Shown piece by piece: positions 5,973 to 14,670 of a stretch of 17,672 nucleotides of DNA. Source of the stretch: Balneolia bacterium. Its GTDB lineage: Bacteria; Bacteroidota; Rhodothermia; Balneolales; Cyclonatronaceae. A program made the translations under genes and the position numbers. The notes beneath the pieces are model-generated. The model was not told where the DNA came from. It saw only the letters and a program-made list of their open reading frames with translations, and searched no databases. The stretch lies in assembly GCA_003567135.1 (NCBI GenBank), contig PXAI01000066.1, forward strand, positions 1 to 17,672. Direction: 5' to 3'. How positions within the stretch are numbered: the stretch's first letter is position 1; each line of letters starts with the position of its first letter.

Positions 5973-7664
5973 CTACCTTCTCCCGCTTCTCGTTCTTCGG
6001 ATAAACTCATCGTTATCTACCTCGGGCCTTTTTGGGGCGTTGGCGACTTCAATCAGGGCGGCGTAAATGAGTTGTGCGCGTTTTTCAAGTAGATCAAAGG
6101 GGATTTTTTCAATAGTGTCACTTGGCTGGTGGTAATCGGCGTGGACGCCTGAGAAGAAAAATATGAAGGGGATTCCGAGCCGCCCGAAGTTCCAGTGATC
6201 GCTGCGGCGGTAAAACTGGTTGCGGTCGTCGAGATCGTTGTAAATCATATCCAGGTTGAGGTTTACGCTCTGGTGGTTTGCCACGTGCAGCAGGCTGTCC
6301 AACTTGGAGGAAATAATTTCGGCACCGATGATGTACACGTAATCGGTATCCTCCTCATCAATATACCGGTCGTCAATGCGGCCCATCATGTCGATGTTAA
6401 AATTGACGATCGTGTCCTCGATGGGAATAATCGGATTATCGGAGTAATAGCGCGATCCCAGAAGGCCGTGTTCCTCGGCGGCTACGTGCAGAAAAAGAAT
6501 GCTGCGGTCGGGGCAGTGGCCGGCTTCTTTTGCTTTTTTGAACGTCTCGGCAAGAACGAGCGTCGTTACGGTTCCGCTGCCGTTGTCATCCGCGCCGTTG
6601 TAAATCATATCGCCGCTGGAATCCGGGCTATCGAGGCCCATGTGATCATAATGCGCTGAAATCACCAGCGTTTCATGCTTCAGCTCGGGATGACATCCCT
6701 CCAGAAGCCCCATCACGTTTTTTTCGGTAAAGGTGATTTCCTCTGTTTCCGGACTCAGCCTCAGGTAATAATCTGTATTCATGCCGGTAAACGAGTCGTG
6801 TATTTCAGCGACATCACGGCGAAATTCTTTCAGGGATTCGGTGGATGAAAGCCCGAGCAGACGCGTGGCCATTTCCGGACTCACCACTTTTATCGCAGCG
6901 TTAAACCGCCCGCGCGAACCGCCTTCAGGCAGACGGATGTTGCCGGGTGTATCCAGCAGCCGCACCATATCCGTTGCCGTGGATTCGTACTCCTGCTGAT
7001 CGGTTGTGTTGATAATCAGCATTCCGCGCGCGCCGAGTGCAAACAGGTAGGCACGAATTCGCGCGTCGATCGACTGTGATTCAAAATCGAACTCGTCGGG
7101 CGCGTCAGCGAACATCATCACCCAGTTTCCGCGTACGGAAAGCGAATCTGAATGGGATATTTGGGATGTCTCCATGCCAAATCCGGCAAAAAGAACCTGG
7201 CCTTCGAGGTCGACATCACCGCCAAACATATTGTAAAAATCACCGGGATTTCCCGCCGAAACGGTCTGGCTCCAAACAGGATCACTCAGAACCGTATCCT
7301 GTTCCGAAATATCAAACAGATTATAGCTGATTTGCCGGGTGACTTTCCCCTCAAGCTCAAAATGCTGGAAATGGGTGCCGTCATCGCCGATGGGTTTCAG
7401 GCCGATGGCGCGGTATTCGTTATCCAGATATTCGGCGGCCATTTCGATGCCGGCCTGTCCGGTGCCGCGTCCCAGCAGTGAATCAGAAGCGATGATTTCA
7501 AGATGTTCGCGAAGCCGTTCGGCAGAAACGAGTTCATGGAAGTTCCAGAAATCAGAAAAACGGGAATCTTCAGCAGGAGGATCTTCGAAAGTCCGGGATT
7601 CTGCGAGAGGGGATGTGCTGAAAAAAAAGAATATAGTCAGAGCAGCGATTAGTCTGATCGGCAT
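5973..7664 (-). CDS. Secreted M28-family zinc aminopeptidase
   Basis: A 563-residue exported metallopeptidase that probably removes N-terminal amino acids from peptides in the periplasm or outside. Residues 1-22 form a signal peptide (hydrophobic core ALTIFFFFSTSPLA). The two-zinc site of family M28 is complete: His338 and Asp340 in SAHYDH, Asp359/Asp360 in GADDNGSG, Glu397-Glu398 in VAAEEHG, Asp425 in NIDMMGR, and His512 in ADYHQPSDT. The region about 120-265 between the N-terminal part and the catalytic core matches a PA-type insert, common in this family. A basic C-terminal tail (RRTRSGRR) is unusual but short. It follows scpA by 26 bases, so it may be the last gene of the epimerase-scpA unit. 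Substrate specificity is not visible. Confidence 0.9.
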   Translation of the reverse strand: MPIRLIAALTIFFFFSTSPLAESRTFEDPPAEDSRFSDFWNFHELVSAERLREHLEIIASDSLLGRGTGQAGIEMAAEYLDNEYRAIGLKPIGDDGTHFQHFELEGKVTRQISYNLFDISEQDTVLSDPVWSQTVSAGNPGDFYNMFGGDVDLEGQVLFAGFGMETSQISHSDSLSVRGNWVMMFADAPDEFDFESQSIDARIRAYLFALGARGMLIINTTDQQEYESTATDMVRLLDTPGNIRLPEGGSRGRFNAAIKVVSPEMATRLLGLSSTESLKEFRRDVAEIHDSFTGMNTDYYLRLSPETEEITFTEKNVMGLLEGCHPELKHETLVISAHYDHMGLDSPDSSGDMIYNGADDNGSGTVTTLVLAETFKKAKEAGHCPDRSILFLHVAAEEHGLLGSRYYSDNPIIPIEDTIVNFNIDMMGRIDDRYIDEEDTDYVYIIGAEIISSKLDSLLHVANHQSVNLNLDMIYNDLDDRNQFYRRSDHWNFGRLGIPFIFFFSGVHADYHQPSDTIEKIPFDLLEKRAQLIYAALIEVANAPKRPEVDNDEFIRRTRSGRR

Positions 7665-7690
7665 AAGGCGAAGGATATTAAGTTAAGCTA

Positions 7691-8443
7691 TCAGTTAGCG
7701 GAAAGCAGTTCAGTGGCGCTGATGCGCGGTATATCAATATAAAATTCAAAAACGTCATCATCCTCAATAAAGAGGTCAATCTGATTTTCTTTAATCAGTT
7801 CGAGAACGGATAAAAAGATTACAACGGCTACCGGACGTTTTCCTGATTCAAGGATCAGGTTCCGGAATGAAGTACGGCCGTTTTTTCGGAGATGTTTCAG
7901 GATGTAGTCGGATTGCTCTTCAACGCTCGTTTCCGGCTTATCAACCTGGTGATACACTTCTTCCGGATTCCGCCGGAGCAGCACATCGTGGATGGCGGTC
8001 ATCAGATCGATGATGGTCACATCCCGCAGCGCCTCACCGTTTTCGGGGATGTTGACCGCATCCTCCTTGAAATTCCCCCTGTAATACTGAAGCGAGCTCT
8101 CTTTTTCCATTTCGCGGAAATCGGAACCCGTTTCTTTGTAGCGTTTGTACTCGAGAAGACTTTGTATCAGCTCGTACCGGGGATCATCCTCCGTAAGCTC
8201 ATCGTCATCTTCCTGAACACGCGGCAGGAGCATCCGCGCTTTGATGGTCATAAGCGTGCCGGCCATCAGGATAAACTCACTGGCAATTTCGAGGTCCAGT
8301 TCTTCCATCACCTGAATGTATTCGATAAACTGGTCGGTGATGCGGGAAATAGAAATATCCCGGATGCTGATTTCATCCTGCTTAATAAAATAAAGCAGAA
8401 GATCCAGCGGGCCCTCGAAATTTTGCAGTGCTACGCGGTACAT
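7691..8443 (-). CDS. scpA: Segregation and condensation protein A (ScpA)
   Basis: ScpA is the kleisin of the bacterial condensin: it bridges the SMC heads and binds ScpB, compacting and separating chromosomes. The 250-residue length is typical. The N-terminal signature FEGPLDLLLYFIKQDEISIRD (residues 9-29) and the block ASEFILMAGTLMTIKARMLLP (about 54-74) form the SMC-neck-binding region. An acidic linker (EDDDELTEDD) follows, and the C-terminal winged helix (VVIFLSVLELIKENQI, about 206-221) is the SMC-cap-binding part. The ATG (8441-8443) overlaps the stop of the upstream epimerase by one base, which implies translational coupling. scpB and smc are not in the window. Confidence 0.96.
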   Translation of the reverse strand: MYRVALQNFEGPLDLLLYFIKQDEISIRDISISRITDQFIEYIQVMEELDLEIASEFILMAGTLMTIKARMLLPRVQEDDDELTEDDPRYELIQSLLEYKRYKETGSDFREMEKESSLQYYRGNFKEDAVNIPENGEALRDVTIIDLMTAIHDVLLRRNPEEVYHQVDKPETSVEEQSDYILKHLRKNGRTSFRNLILESGKRPVAVVIFLSVLELIKENQIDLFIEDDDVFEFYIDIPRISATELLSAN

Positions 8444-9381
8444 CAGGCTCCGGCTTTCTCCTTTCTCTGGCGGAACCAGTCAACCGTGTTTTTTAAACCT
8501 TCGCGAACTTCCCATTTCTGCTTCCAGCCCAGCACGTTCTGGATTTTGGTTACGTCGAGCACGCTTCTTTTTTGTTCGCCCGGCTTGGCCTCGGCGTGCG
8601 TTTGCGGCGTATCTGATCCGCAGTGATCTCTTAAATGCTGGAAAAGCTCCACCACATTTGTTTCGGTTGCGGTTCCGACGTTAAACGTGTCGTTTTTGTC
8701 ATAATCCAGCGCGAGAATATTGGCCTGAACCACATCATCCACATGAACGTAGTCGCGGGTCTGGAGCCCGTCACCGTTGATGAAGCAATCCTGGCCGCGG
8801 AGCATCCGTTCTGTGAAAATGGCAACCACGCCTGCTTCGCCGTGCGCATTCTGGCGCGGGCCATACACGTTTCCGTAGCGAAGATTTACGTACTTGATGC
8901 CGTGCACGTCCGCATAAAAGCGAAGGTAGTGCTCGGAAACCAGTTTGGTAATGCCGTAAGGCGACATCGGGTTTCTGGGATGATCTTCATCCTGCGGACC
9001 GCCAAATTCAGGCTCACCGTAAATGGCTCCGCCCGTTGAGGAAAAAATTACTTTTTTGAGGCCGCCCTGGCGTCCCGCTTCGAGCAGGTTCAGCAGACCG
9101 ATAATATTGATATCGGCATCAAACTTTGGATCGGCAACTGATTTGCGAACGTCCATCTGAGCCGCAAGGTGATACAGCGCCTCAAAGTTATGCGCTTTCC
9201 AGAGCCCTGTAAACTTGCTGTCGCGAATATCAAGCTGATGAAATACGGCTTTGTCTGGGATGTTGTGGCGAAAACCTCCGCTAAGATTGTCTGCAATGTG
9301 GACTTCGTGTCCTTTCTCAATGAGTTTATCGGCAACGTGCGAGCCGATGAATCCGGCGCCTCCGGTTACGAGTATTTTCAT
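8443..9381 (-). CDS. NAD-dependent nucleotide-sugar epimerase (UDP-glucose 4-epimerase-like)
   Basis: A cytoplasmic extended short-chain dehydrogenase/reductase of 312 residues that most likely interconverts a UDP-hexose and its C4 epimer for cell-surface glycan synthesis. The Rossmann motif GGAGFIG is at residues 7-13, the first acidic contact DN at 31-32, HLAA at 71-74, the catalytic serine/threonine in FSSTGG (113-118), and the catalytic pair Tyr142-x3-Lys146 in PYGITK. RYGNVYGPRQ (about 168-177) and RDYVHVDDV (about 209-217) are typical of the GalE/WbpP-like group. The short length fits archaeal-type and Bacteroidota GalE proteins. It is the first gene of a probable unit with scpA. The exact sugar is uncertain; a 4-epimerase is more likely than a dehydratase. 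Confidence 0.88.
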   Translation of the reverse strand: MKILVTGGAGFIGSHVADKLIEKGHEVHIADNLSGGFRHNIPDKAVFHQLDIRDSKFTGLWKAHNFEALYHLAAQMDVRKSVADPKFDADINIIGLLNLLEAGRQGGLKKVIFSSTGGAIYGEPEFGGPQDEDHPRNPMSPYGITKLVSEHYLRFYADVHGIKYVNLRYGNVYGPRQNAHGEAGVVAIFTERMLRGQDCFINGDGLQTRDYVHVDDVVQANILALDYDKNDTFNVGTATETNVVELFQHLRDHCGSDTPQTHAEAKPGEQKRSVLDVTKIQNVLGWKQKWEVREGLKNTVDWFRQRKEKAGA

Positions 9382-9561
9382 TCGTTCTTATTAGTATGAA
9401 ATTGATGCATCCGGATGGATGATCAGGAAATAATTTATATCCTCAAATATAACTAAAAAGTCAGTGCTCAAAAATTGATCTCTAATGTTGTATCTTTAGC
9501 GATTAAATTGACCTAAGCCTGATCAGGCAAAGTAAAACGTTCTCATCCAAAACTTAAAATC

Positions 9562-9978
9562 GTGATACAACGTCCTCAAACCGTATATCTGGCGTTAACC
9601 GCTGTTCTGAATCTCGTATTTTTCTTCACACCTCTTTTTACGCACGCCCAGGCCGATCCCGGCGACTGGCTGTTCCCGATGCTTACCGTGGCGCTGGCTT
9701 TTTCCGGCGTGATTTCCGTCTACGCAATTTTCCTGTTTCAGCCGAAGAAAATTCCGACACAAATTAAGTGGACGCAATACGGTATGATATTTCAGGCGAT
9801 CGGAGCCGGTACCGCCATTGCTGTGCTTTTTACCATCGGCAATCTTGGTTCACAGCACGTAGGTGAAATCAGCTCGGCCGGAATTCTGCTGATCGGATTC
9901 TTTCTGCAGTTTATGGCTGTTAACGGAATGAAAAAAGATAACCGTAAGCTCAAGTCGGTCGATCGTCTCAGGGACTAA
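9562..9978 (+). CDS. DUF4293 family membrane protein
   Basis: A 138-residue inner-membrane protein of unknown function. It starts with GTG at 9562-9564 and the sequence MIQRPQTVYLALTAVLNLV, the standard opening of DUF4293 proteins. Four hydrophobic segments are visible (about 8-25, 36-60, 76-94, 103-118), followed by a basic tail ending in KLKSVDRLRD, where the family has a conserved K-S-x-DRLR end. I know this family mainly from Bacteroidota and relatives, so it is a useful lineage marker. It precedes the transporter gene by 18 bases and probably shares its transcript. An alternative in-frame start is less likely because MIQR is conserved. Confidence 0.85.
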   Translation: MIQRPQTVYLALTAVLNLVFFFTPLFTHAQADPGDWLFPMLTVALAFSGVISVYAIFLFQPKKIPTQIKWTQYGMIFQAIGAGTAIAVLFTIGNLGSQHVGEISSAGILLIGFFLQFMAVNGMKKDNRKLKSVDRLRD

Positions 9979-9996
9979 AAATGTGCCGGTAATGAA

Positions 9997-10917
9997 ATGA
10001 ATCAGCAGGATCAGCCGGCTTTATGGAAGATTGTAGCGCTGCTCGCCATTGGGATGATCACGTTCGGGTTTGCTCCGATTTTGGTCAGGCTGGCAGAGGA
10101 TATTCATCCGGTGATGCTGGTTGCAATCCGAACGGTTTCCGCCGCGCTTATTTTGTTGCCGTTCTGGCTCTGGAACAGATATTCCTGGGCGCGCGATACC
10201 ACATGGTCGCCAAAAAATAACGGAAAGGCACTACTGGCGGGATCATTTCTCGGGCTGCATTTTATCTGCTGGACGGCCTCGCTTTTTTATACGTCCGTGG
10301 CGTCGGCATCGGTTCTGGTTACGATTCATCCGGTGATGCTCATTATAATAGAGTCGGCGTTTATGCGGGCAAAATTCCCCAAAATGACGTGGATTGGCGT
10401 TCTGGTGGCCTTTGCCGGTTCGGCTCTGCTGGGATTAACCGACCGCGATCCCTCAGCTACCTACTCTGATCCGGTTTTCGGGAATATCCTCGCATTCCTC
10501 GCGGCACTTCTATTTATAGGATATATTTTACTGAGCCAGGGGTTACGCAAGGAGGGAACCTGGCTCGAGTTTGTTTTTCGCGTTTATGCCGGCACGGCGA
10601 TAATTTCCGTACTTGCCGTCGTAGTTTTTCAGATTCCGTGGTATGCCGGAGTTGCCGGCTGGGTATGCGGAATCGCACTGGCCATTGGCCCTCAGATCAT
10701 TGGCCATGGTTCTGTTAATTATGCCGTTAAATTTGTACCGCCAACAATCCTCTCAACGCTGATCCTTTCCGAGCCGGTTTTCGCGACGATACTGGCGGTT
10801 CTCATTTTTGCAGAAATTCCGGGCGTAATTCAGAGTGCGGCGATGCTTATTATCATCACTGGAGTGATTACGGGCTGGTTTGGAAGAATGAAACGCACGA
10901 AAAAGTTTCGTAAGTAA
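9997..10917 (+). CDS. EamA/DMT-family transporter
   Basis: A 306-residue inner-membrane protein of the drug/metabolite transporter superfamily. It shows the expected ten hydrophobic segments as two EamA repeats (about 12-152 and 160-300). The first repeat contains FAPILVRLAEDIHPVMLVAIR and VASASVLVTIHPVMLIIIES. The second contains FVPPTILSTLILSEPVFATILAVLIFAEIP, the typical penultimate-helix region with the conserved proline and glutamate. The protein ends in a basic cytoplasmic tail (RMKRTKKFRK). Members export amino acids, metabolites or drugs; substrate cannot be predicted. It follows the DUF4293 gene closely on the same strand. Confidence 0.9.
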   Translation: MNQQDQPALWKIVALLAIGMITFGFAPILVRLAEDIHPVMLVAIRTVSAALILLPFWLWNRYSWARDTTWSPKNNGKALLAGSFLGLHFICWTASLFYTSVASASVLVTIHPVMLIIIESAFMRAKFPKMTWIGVLVAFAGSALLGLTDRDPSATYSDPVFGNILAFLAALLFIGYILLSQGLRKEGTWLEFVFRVYAGTAIISVLAVVVFQIPWYAGVAGWVCGIALAIGPQIIGHGSVNYAVKFVPPTILSTLILSEPVFATILAVLIFAEIPGVIQSAAMLIIITGVITGWFGRMKRTKKFRK

Positions 10918-11343
10918 TTGAAATTATTGATCAAAAAACCGAGACGCCGTTTTTTTGACCCTTCAAATAATTAGAGTTTTTTAACAAAAAGTCGTCCAAA
11001 TCTCATCCAGGAAAAAAAATAAAGTTTTTTGTAAGGAAAAGCGGTTCCGGTGATTGTATGTGCGTCAGACCGGTATGGGTTTTAAGGTATAGACTTGTTT
11101 TTTCAGGCTCCGTATCTTTTGAACAGATGATAAATGACAAACAATGATAGCACAAAATGTATGTCGTTAAGGCTTCCAGCGAAGCGGCGGCATACCAAAA
11201 TGAAGATTAAACAAAAGACGAATTATCTAATTCAAATTTAAGATTAAACTGTAAGCCAGGGTATCGGCGACTCTCTCATTTATCTATCTCCAACCCTATT
11301 TCGACTCTGTAAAGAGCCCCTGGTATATCTAAACTTCAATTCT
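10918..11343. other. Gene-free leader region before mltF
   Basis: The 426 bases hold no credible gene. They are AT-rich, with several A and T runs. Early on there is a weak terminator-like repeat (10931-10958). A small hairpin GCTTC-CAGC-GAAGC lies near 11172. CCAGGG (near 11256) and CCCTGG (near 11319) could pair in an mltF leader. TATCTTTTG at 11113-11121 resembles a Bacteroidota -7 element but lacks an upstream TTG at the right distance. Confidence 0.5.
10931..10958 (+). terminator. Weak candidate terminator after the EamA gene
   Basis: TCAAAAAAC (10931-10939) and GTTTTTTTGA (10949-10958) can pair around GC-rich CGAGACGCC, with seven T in the right arm. The stem is almost all A-T, so efficiency is doubtful, but the place 14 bases after the stop is right. 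Confidence 0.35.
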
Positions 11344-12906
11344 ATGGAAACATCCAAGGAATATCGAAGGCACAGCTGTGCCGCTACAAAATTAACTCAA
11401 TCCGCGTTTGCGGTTATTGCTTCTGCCTTTTTACTTACCGCAATTACCGGTTGTAATAAAGGCCACGAAACCGTCACAGAGATCAGAGACGGCGAGGACT
11501 CTATGAATGTGCTCGTTAAGGAGCCCGTCCAGCGCGACTGGGATGCCATTAAAAGCGAGGGCGTTTTGCGGGTGATCACGCGCTACAATTCCAATTCATA
11601 CTTTCTGCACAGAGGTATTGAAAAGGGATTTGAGTACGAATTTGCCAAGGAATTTGCCCGTATTCACGGCCTCAGGCTTGAAATGGTGATTGCGCATGAT
11701 ACGCGTAATCATATAGATGTGCTGAACAGCGGCCAGGGTGATATCATCGCGGCAAATTATTCGATCACGCCGGAGCGCCAGAAGTACATCAACTTCTCTA
11801 AGCCTTATAATATCGTTGATCAGGTGCTGGTCGTTCGCGAGGGTTCCGGACACGAAAGACTGGGCAGGCAGGCGCTGGAGCGCGTAACGGTCAGCGTTCG
11901 CGAGGGAAGTTCGTATCACAAAACGCTTCGCAACCTTCAGCGGGAAGGAATGGATATAAAGCTGGGTATCCTGCCCAAGGTGTGGGATTCTGAGGCAATT
12001 TTGATGGCCGTATCTAACGGTACGATTGAGGCGACTATCGTTGATTCCAACCTGCTTTCAGCTTCCACGTCGTATATCAATGGAATTACGGGCGTGGTAA
12101 GCGTGCATGAGGGTGATGAGATTGCCTGGGGAATCAGGAAAAATGCCGGTGAGCTTCAGAAAAAACTGGATCAGTTTATGGGGCAGCATTTCCGCATCAG
12201 CGAGGTGGATGAGCAGCCGCGACGCTCCGCATTCCTGAATATCCTGCACAGGAGATATTTCGAAAACAGGCCGGTGGCGTATAATATCCGCAATATTTCG
12301 CTTTCCGGTACGGGCTACGAAGGCGTGCTTTCACCCTGGGATGAGCTCGTGATTCCGCTGGCCGATTCTGCCGGCGTCGACTGGAAACTGGTGATCGCCA
12401 TTATGGCGCAGGAATCCCGGTTCGACCCGTATGCAAAAAGCTGGATGGGCGCCGTGGGCCTGATGCAGATTATGCCAAGATTTTCTCAGGTGGAAACCGA
12501 GGAATTGCTTTTTGATCCCAAGATAAATATTCGCGAGGGAATCAGGTTCATCAAAAAGCACCTGGATCATTATTCATACCTGGATAGCGACGAGCAAATC
12601 CGTTTTGCGCTTGCAAGCTACAATGCCGGAATGGGCCACGTTGCGGATGCCAGAAGGCTTTCCATCGACAGAAACCGTGATCCCAACAAATGGGAAAACG
12701 TGGAGGATGCGCTTCTGAAACTGATGCGTCCGCACTACTATCAGCATGCGCGCCATGGCTATGTGCGGGGAACAGAAACGGTAAACTACGTTTCAAACAT
12801 CACCAACAGATACAATATGTATCAGACGCTCTGGGCGCTGGTTAATGAAGATCCGCTGCGCGAGCATCGCGATCTCTCGATGATGCCGGCAAGTATGCGT
12901 CCATGA
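11344..12906 (+). CDS. mltF: Membrane-bound lytic murein transglycosylase F (MltF-like lipoprotein)
   Basis: An envelope lipoprotein that cleaves the MurNAc-GlcNAc bond of peptidoglycan with formation of 1,6-anhydro-MurNAc. The 520-residue chain has the MltF layout: a lipoprotein signal with lipobox AITGC (Cys37), an amino-acid-binding-protein-like domain (about 65-290; SEGVLRVITRYNSNSYF and ANYSITPERQKYINFSKPY), and a C-terminal SLT domain (about 335-500). The catalytic glutamate is Glu357 in AIMAQESRFDP, followed by GAVGLMQIMPR and the ALASYNAG segment. The start is the first ATG; the signal sequence is preceded by an unusually long N-region of about 20 residues. A 14-bp palindrome (11369-11382) lies within codons 9-13. 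The 3' end is convergent with the PP2C gene, 12 bases apart, with no clear terminator. Confidence 0.93.
   Translation: METSKEYRRHSCAATKLTQSAFAVIASAFLLTAITGCNKGHETVTEIRDGEDSMNVLVKEPVQRDWDAIKSEGVLRVITRYNSNSYFLHRGIEKGFEYEFAKEFARIHGLRLEMVIAHDTRNHIDVLNSGQGDIIAANYSITPERQKYINFSKPYNIVDQVLVVREGSGHERLGRQALERVTVSVREGSSYHKTLRNLQREGMDIKLGILPKVWDSEAILMAVSNGTIEATIVDSNLLSASTSYINGITGVVSVHEGDEIAWGIRKNAGELQKKLDQFMGQHFRISEVDEQPRRSAFLNILHRRYFENRPVAYNIRNISLSGTGYEGVLSPWDELVIPLADSAGVDWKLVIAIMAQESRFDPYAKSWMGAVGLMQIMPRFSQVETEELLFDPKINIREGIRFIKKHLDHYSYLDSDEQIRFALASYNAGMGHVADARRLSIDRNRDPNKWENVEDALLKLMRPHYYQHARHGYVRGTETVNYVSNITNRYNMYQTLWALVNEDPLREHRDLSMMPASMRP
11369..11382. repeat. 14-bp perfect palindrome in the mltF start region
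   Basis: GGCACAGCTGTGCC is its own reverse complement and lies 25 bases after the mltF ATG. It may be an operator, an mRNA hairpin near the start, or a chance result of the codons Arg-His-Ser-Cys-Ala. Confidence 0.6.
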
Positions 12907-12918
12907 TCAGCGAAACTG

Positions 12919-14652
12919 CTACACGTTTCTTTGTAAAAGTAGCATGGTGAGATCATCGCCGTAGTCGTTGTTGCAGAATTCGCGCACATCTTTGAGAATG
13001 TGCTGCATAATCTTCAGCGCCGACTCAGATTTGTGATTTGCGGAGAGTTCAGCAATTCGCTCCTCTCCGTACTCATTTTCCTCCTCATCCATCGCCTCGC
13101 TCACGCCATCGGTAAACATGGTGATGCAGTCGCCCTCGTTTAACTTCACGCTTCCCTGAACGTAGGGCATCATGGAAGGCAACGCACCCAGAAGCATGCC
13201 GCCGTCGGTAAGCAGTTCGGGCTCATCGGCATCTTTTCTGACAAGCACAGGGGGATTGTGCCCGGCATTGCAGTAGTAAAATGTATGATCTTCCAGATCG
13301 AGACATCCCCAGAAAAAGCTGATAAACTTGTCGCTGGGCGTATTTTTGTAGATGATGTCGTTAATTTTGCCGGTGCTCTGATCGAGCGGTAGATCCAGCG
13401 GAGCCAAAACCTGCAACATCGCCTGAAGATTGGCCATAAGCAGCGAGGCAGGAATTCCCTTTCCGGTGACATCAGCGATGGCGACGTAAAGATGGCGGTC
13501 ATTCGGCCGGATGACATCGTAATAATCGCCGCCTACCTGACGCGAAGGCACGTTTGTTGCCGCAATATTGTAATCATCAGGTGCCGGAATCGGATTCGGG
13601 AACAGCGCGTTCTGAATGGTTCGCGCGATGTTCAGCTCCTCAGCAAGACGCTCTTTTTCAATCCGGGCTTCCAGCAGAAACGTTTTTTGTACCGAGAGAA
13701 AAGCAAGGCTACCGAGTGATGTCAGGTAATTAAAATCAGACTGTGAATACGCCTGCTTGTTGGCCCGTATGCCAATTCCAAGAATCGCCGTTTCATCCTG
13801 AAAACGAAGCGGAACCAGCGCGTGAATGTCATTTTCAGTGAGATAATCAATTTTCGGGCTGATTTCTTCTGTCAGCGTAACCTCGTCAGCAGCTGAAATC
13901 AGGCGTTTTTTATCTTCGGTTGAGATCAATCCTTTGAGTCCCTGCTGGATGATTACTTCCGGTTCGCCGTCCATATTCATCAGGAAAAAGAACTTTCGAA
14001 TGAACATCTGGCCCATCAGGGAAAACTTGAACACGTTCAGAATCTGCGCGCGATCAACCATCGCATTGAATTCCCGGCTGATATCAAACAGCGTATTCAG
14101 CTCCTGTACTTTTCGGTCGAGTTCGCGGTTGGTATCCCGAAGCTTGCTTACCAGCATGGAGTTGGAGATGGCTACCGCAGAAATAATGACGAGATTTTCA
14201 ATGAACTCAAGTTCGGCCGGAGCATATTCATTGTTGCCCACTTTAGGCCCTATACAGAGATAGCCAATATGGCTGGAGCTGGTGCGGATCGGGAAAACGT
14301 TGCACAATCCCTTTGAAACGAGGAAATCTGTGTTCAGGGCTTTGTCAATGTCGGCAGCTTTGTACCAGGCGTTTTCGGTGAACTGATCCGGTTTACCCAT
14401 CAAAACAGACTGGCCTTTTTTAAGGCCGGTACTGCCTTTGGTTCCCGCAACGTAAAATGAATTCCCCTCGCGCAGCAGGATCAGTCCTTTAAGAGAGAGC
14501 AACTTCCCCATCGTGATGAGCAGCAGATTGTTCATCACAAAATCGGGATCATGCGATTCGATAAGCAGGCGGCTGGTATCCAGCAGGGTTTTCAGCTCAA
14601 AGCGGCTTCGGAGATTGTCTTTATTTTGCTTGTCGCTCAAACCATCTTTCAT
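12919..14652 (-). CDS. GAF-GAF-PP2C (SpoIIE/RsbU-type) serine phosphatase
   Basis: The output phosphatase of a partner-switching module: it removes the phosphate from the STAS protein encoded two genes upstream. The 577 residues show a first GAF-like domain (about 20-165), a coiled coil (SKLRDTNRELDRKVQELNTL, 169-188), a second GAF-like region (about 200-325), a helical linker (IEKERLAEELNIARTIQNALFP) typical before this phosphatase domain, and the PP2C/SpoIIE domain (about 365-577). Metal-binding acidic residues are present: Asp376 in VGGDYYD, Asp394 in ADVTGKG, Asp515 in FTDGVSE, and Asp566-Asp567 in YGDDLT. No membrane segment is seen, so the GAF domains probably sense a cytoplasmic ligand. 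It starts at ATG 14650-14652, 18 bases after the kinase gene, without a Shine-Dalgarno. Confidence 0.93.
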   Translation of the reverse strand: MKDGLSDKQNKDNLRSRFELKTLLDTSRLLIESHDPDFVMNNLLLITMGKLLSLKGLILLREGNSFYVAGTKGSTGLKKGQSVLMGKPDQFTENAWYKAADIDKALNTDFLVSKGLCNVFPIRTSSSHIGYLCIGPKVGNNEYAPAELEFIENLVIISAVAISNSMLVSKLRDTNRELDRKVQELNTLFDISREFNAMVDRAQILNVFKFSLMGQMFIRKFFFLMNMDGEPEVIIQQGLKGLISTEDKKRLISAADEVTLTEEISPKIDYLTENDIHALVPLRFQDETAILGIGIRANKQAYSQSDFNYLTSLGSLAFLSVQKTFLLEARIEKERLAEELNIARTIQNALFPNPIPAPDDYNIAATNVPSRQVGGDYYDVIRPNDRHLYVAIADVTGKGIPASLLMANLQAMLQVLAPLDLPLDQSTGKINDIIYKNTPSDKFISFFWGCLDLEDHTFYYCNAGHNPPVLVRKDADEPELLTDGGMLLGALPSMMPYVQGSVKLNEGDCITMFTDGVSEAMDEEENEYGEERIAELSANHKSESALKIMQHILKDVREFCNNDYGDDLTMLLLQRNV

Positions 14653-14670
14653 AGGGAAGGGGAGAAAAAA

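Noticed and set aside
5786..6010. 74-codon minus-strand frame overlapping the M28 gene end
   Set aside because: Runs through heptamer repeats and the 16-bp inverted repeat; has no family features.
6195..6659. 154-codon plus-strand frame, rich in Val/Ala/Ile
   Set aside because: Lies wholly opposite the conserved catalytic core of the M28 peptidase; its composition is that of an antisense shadow.
7892..8626. 244-codon plus-strand frame opposite scpA and the epimerase end
   Set aside because: Both minus-strand genes are well conserved and account for the sequence; the translated product matches no family I know and has shadow-like composition.
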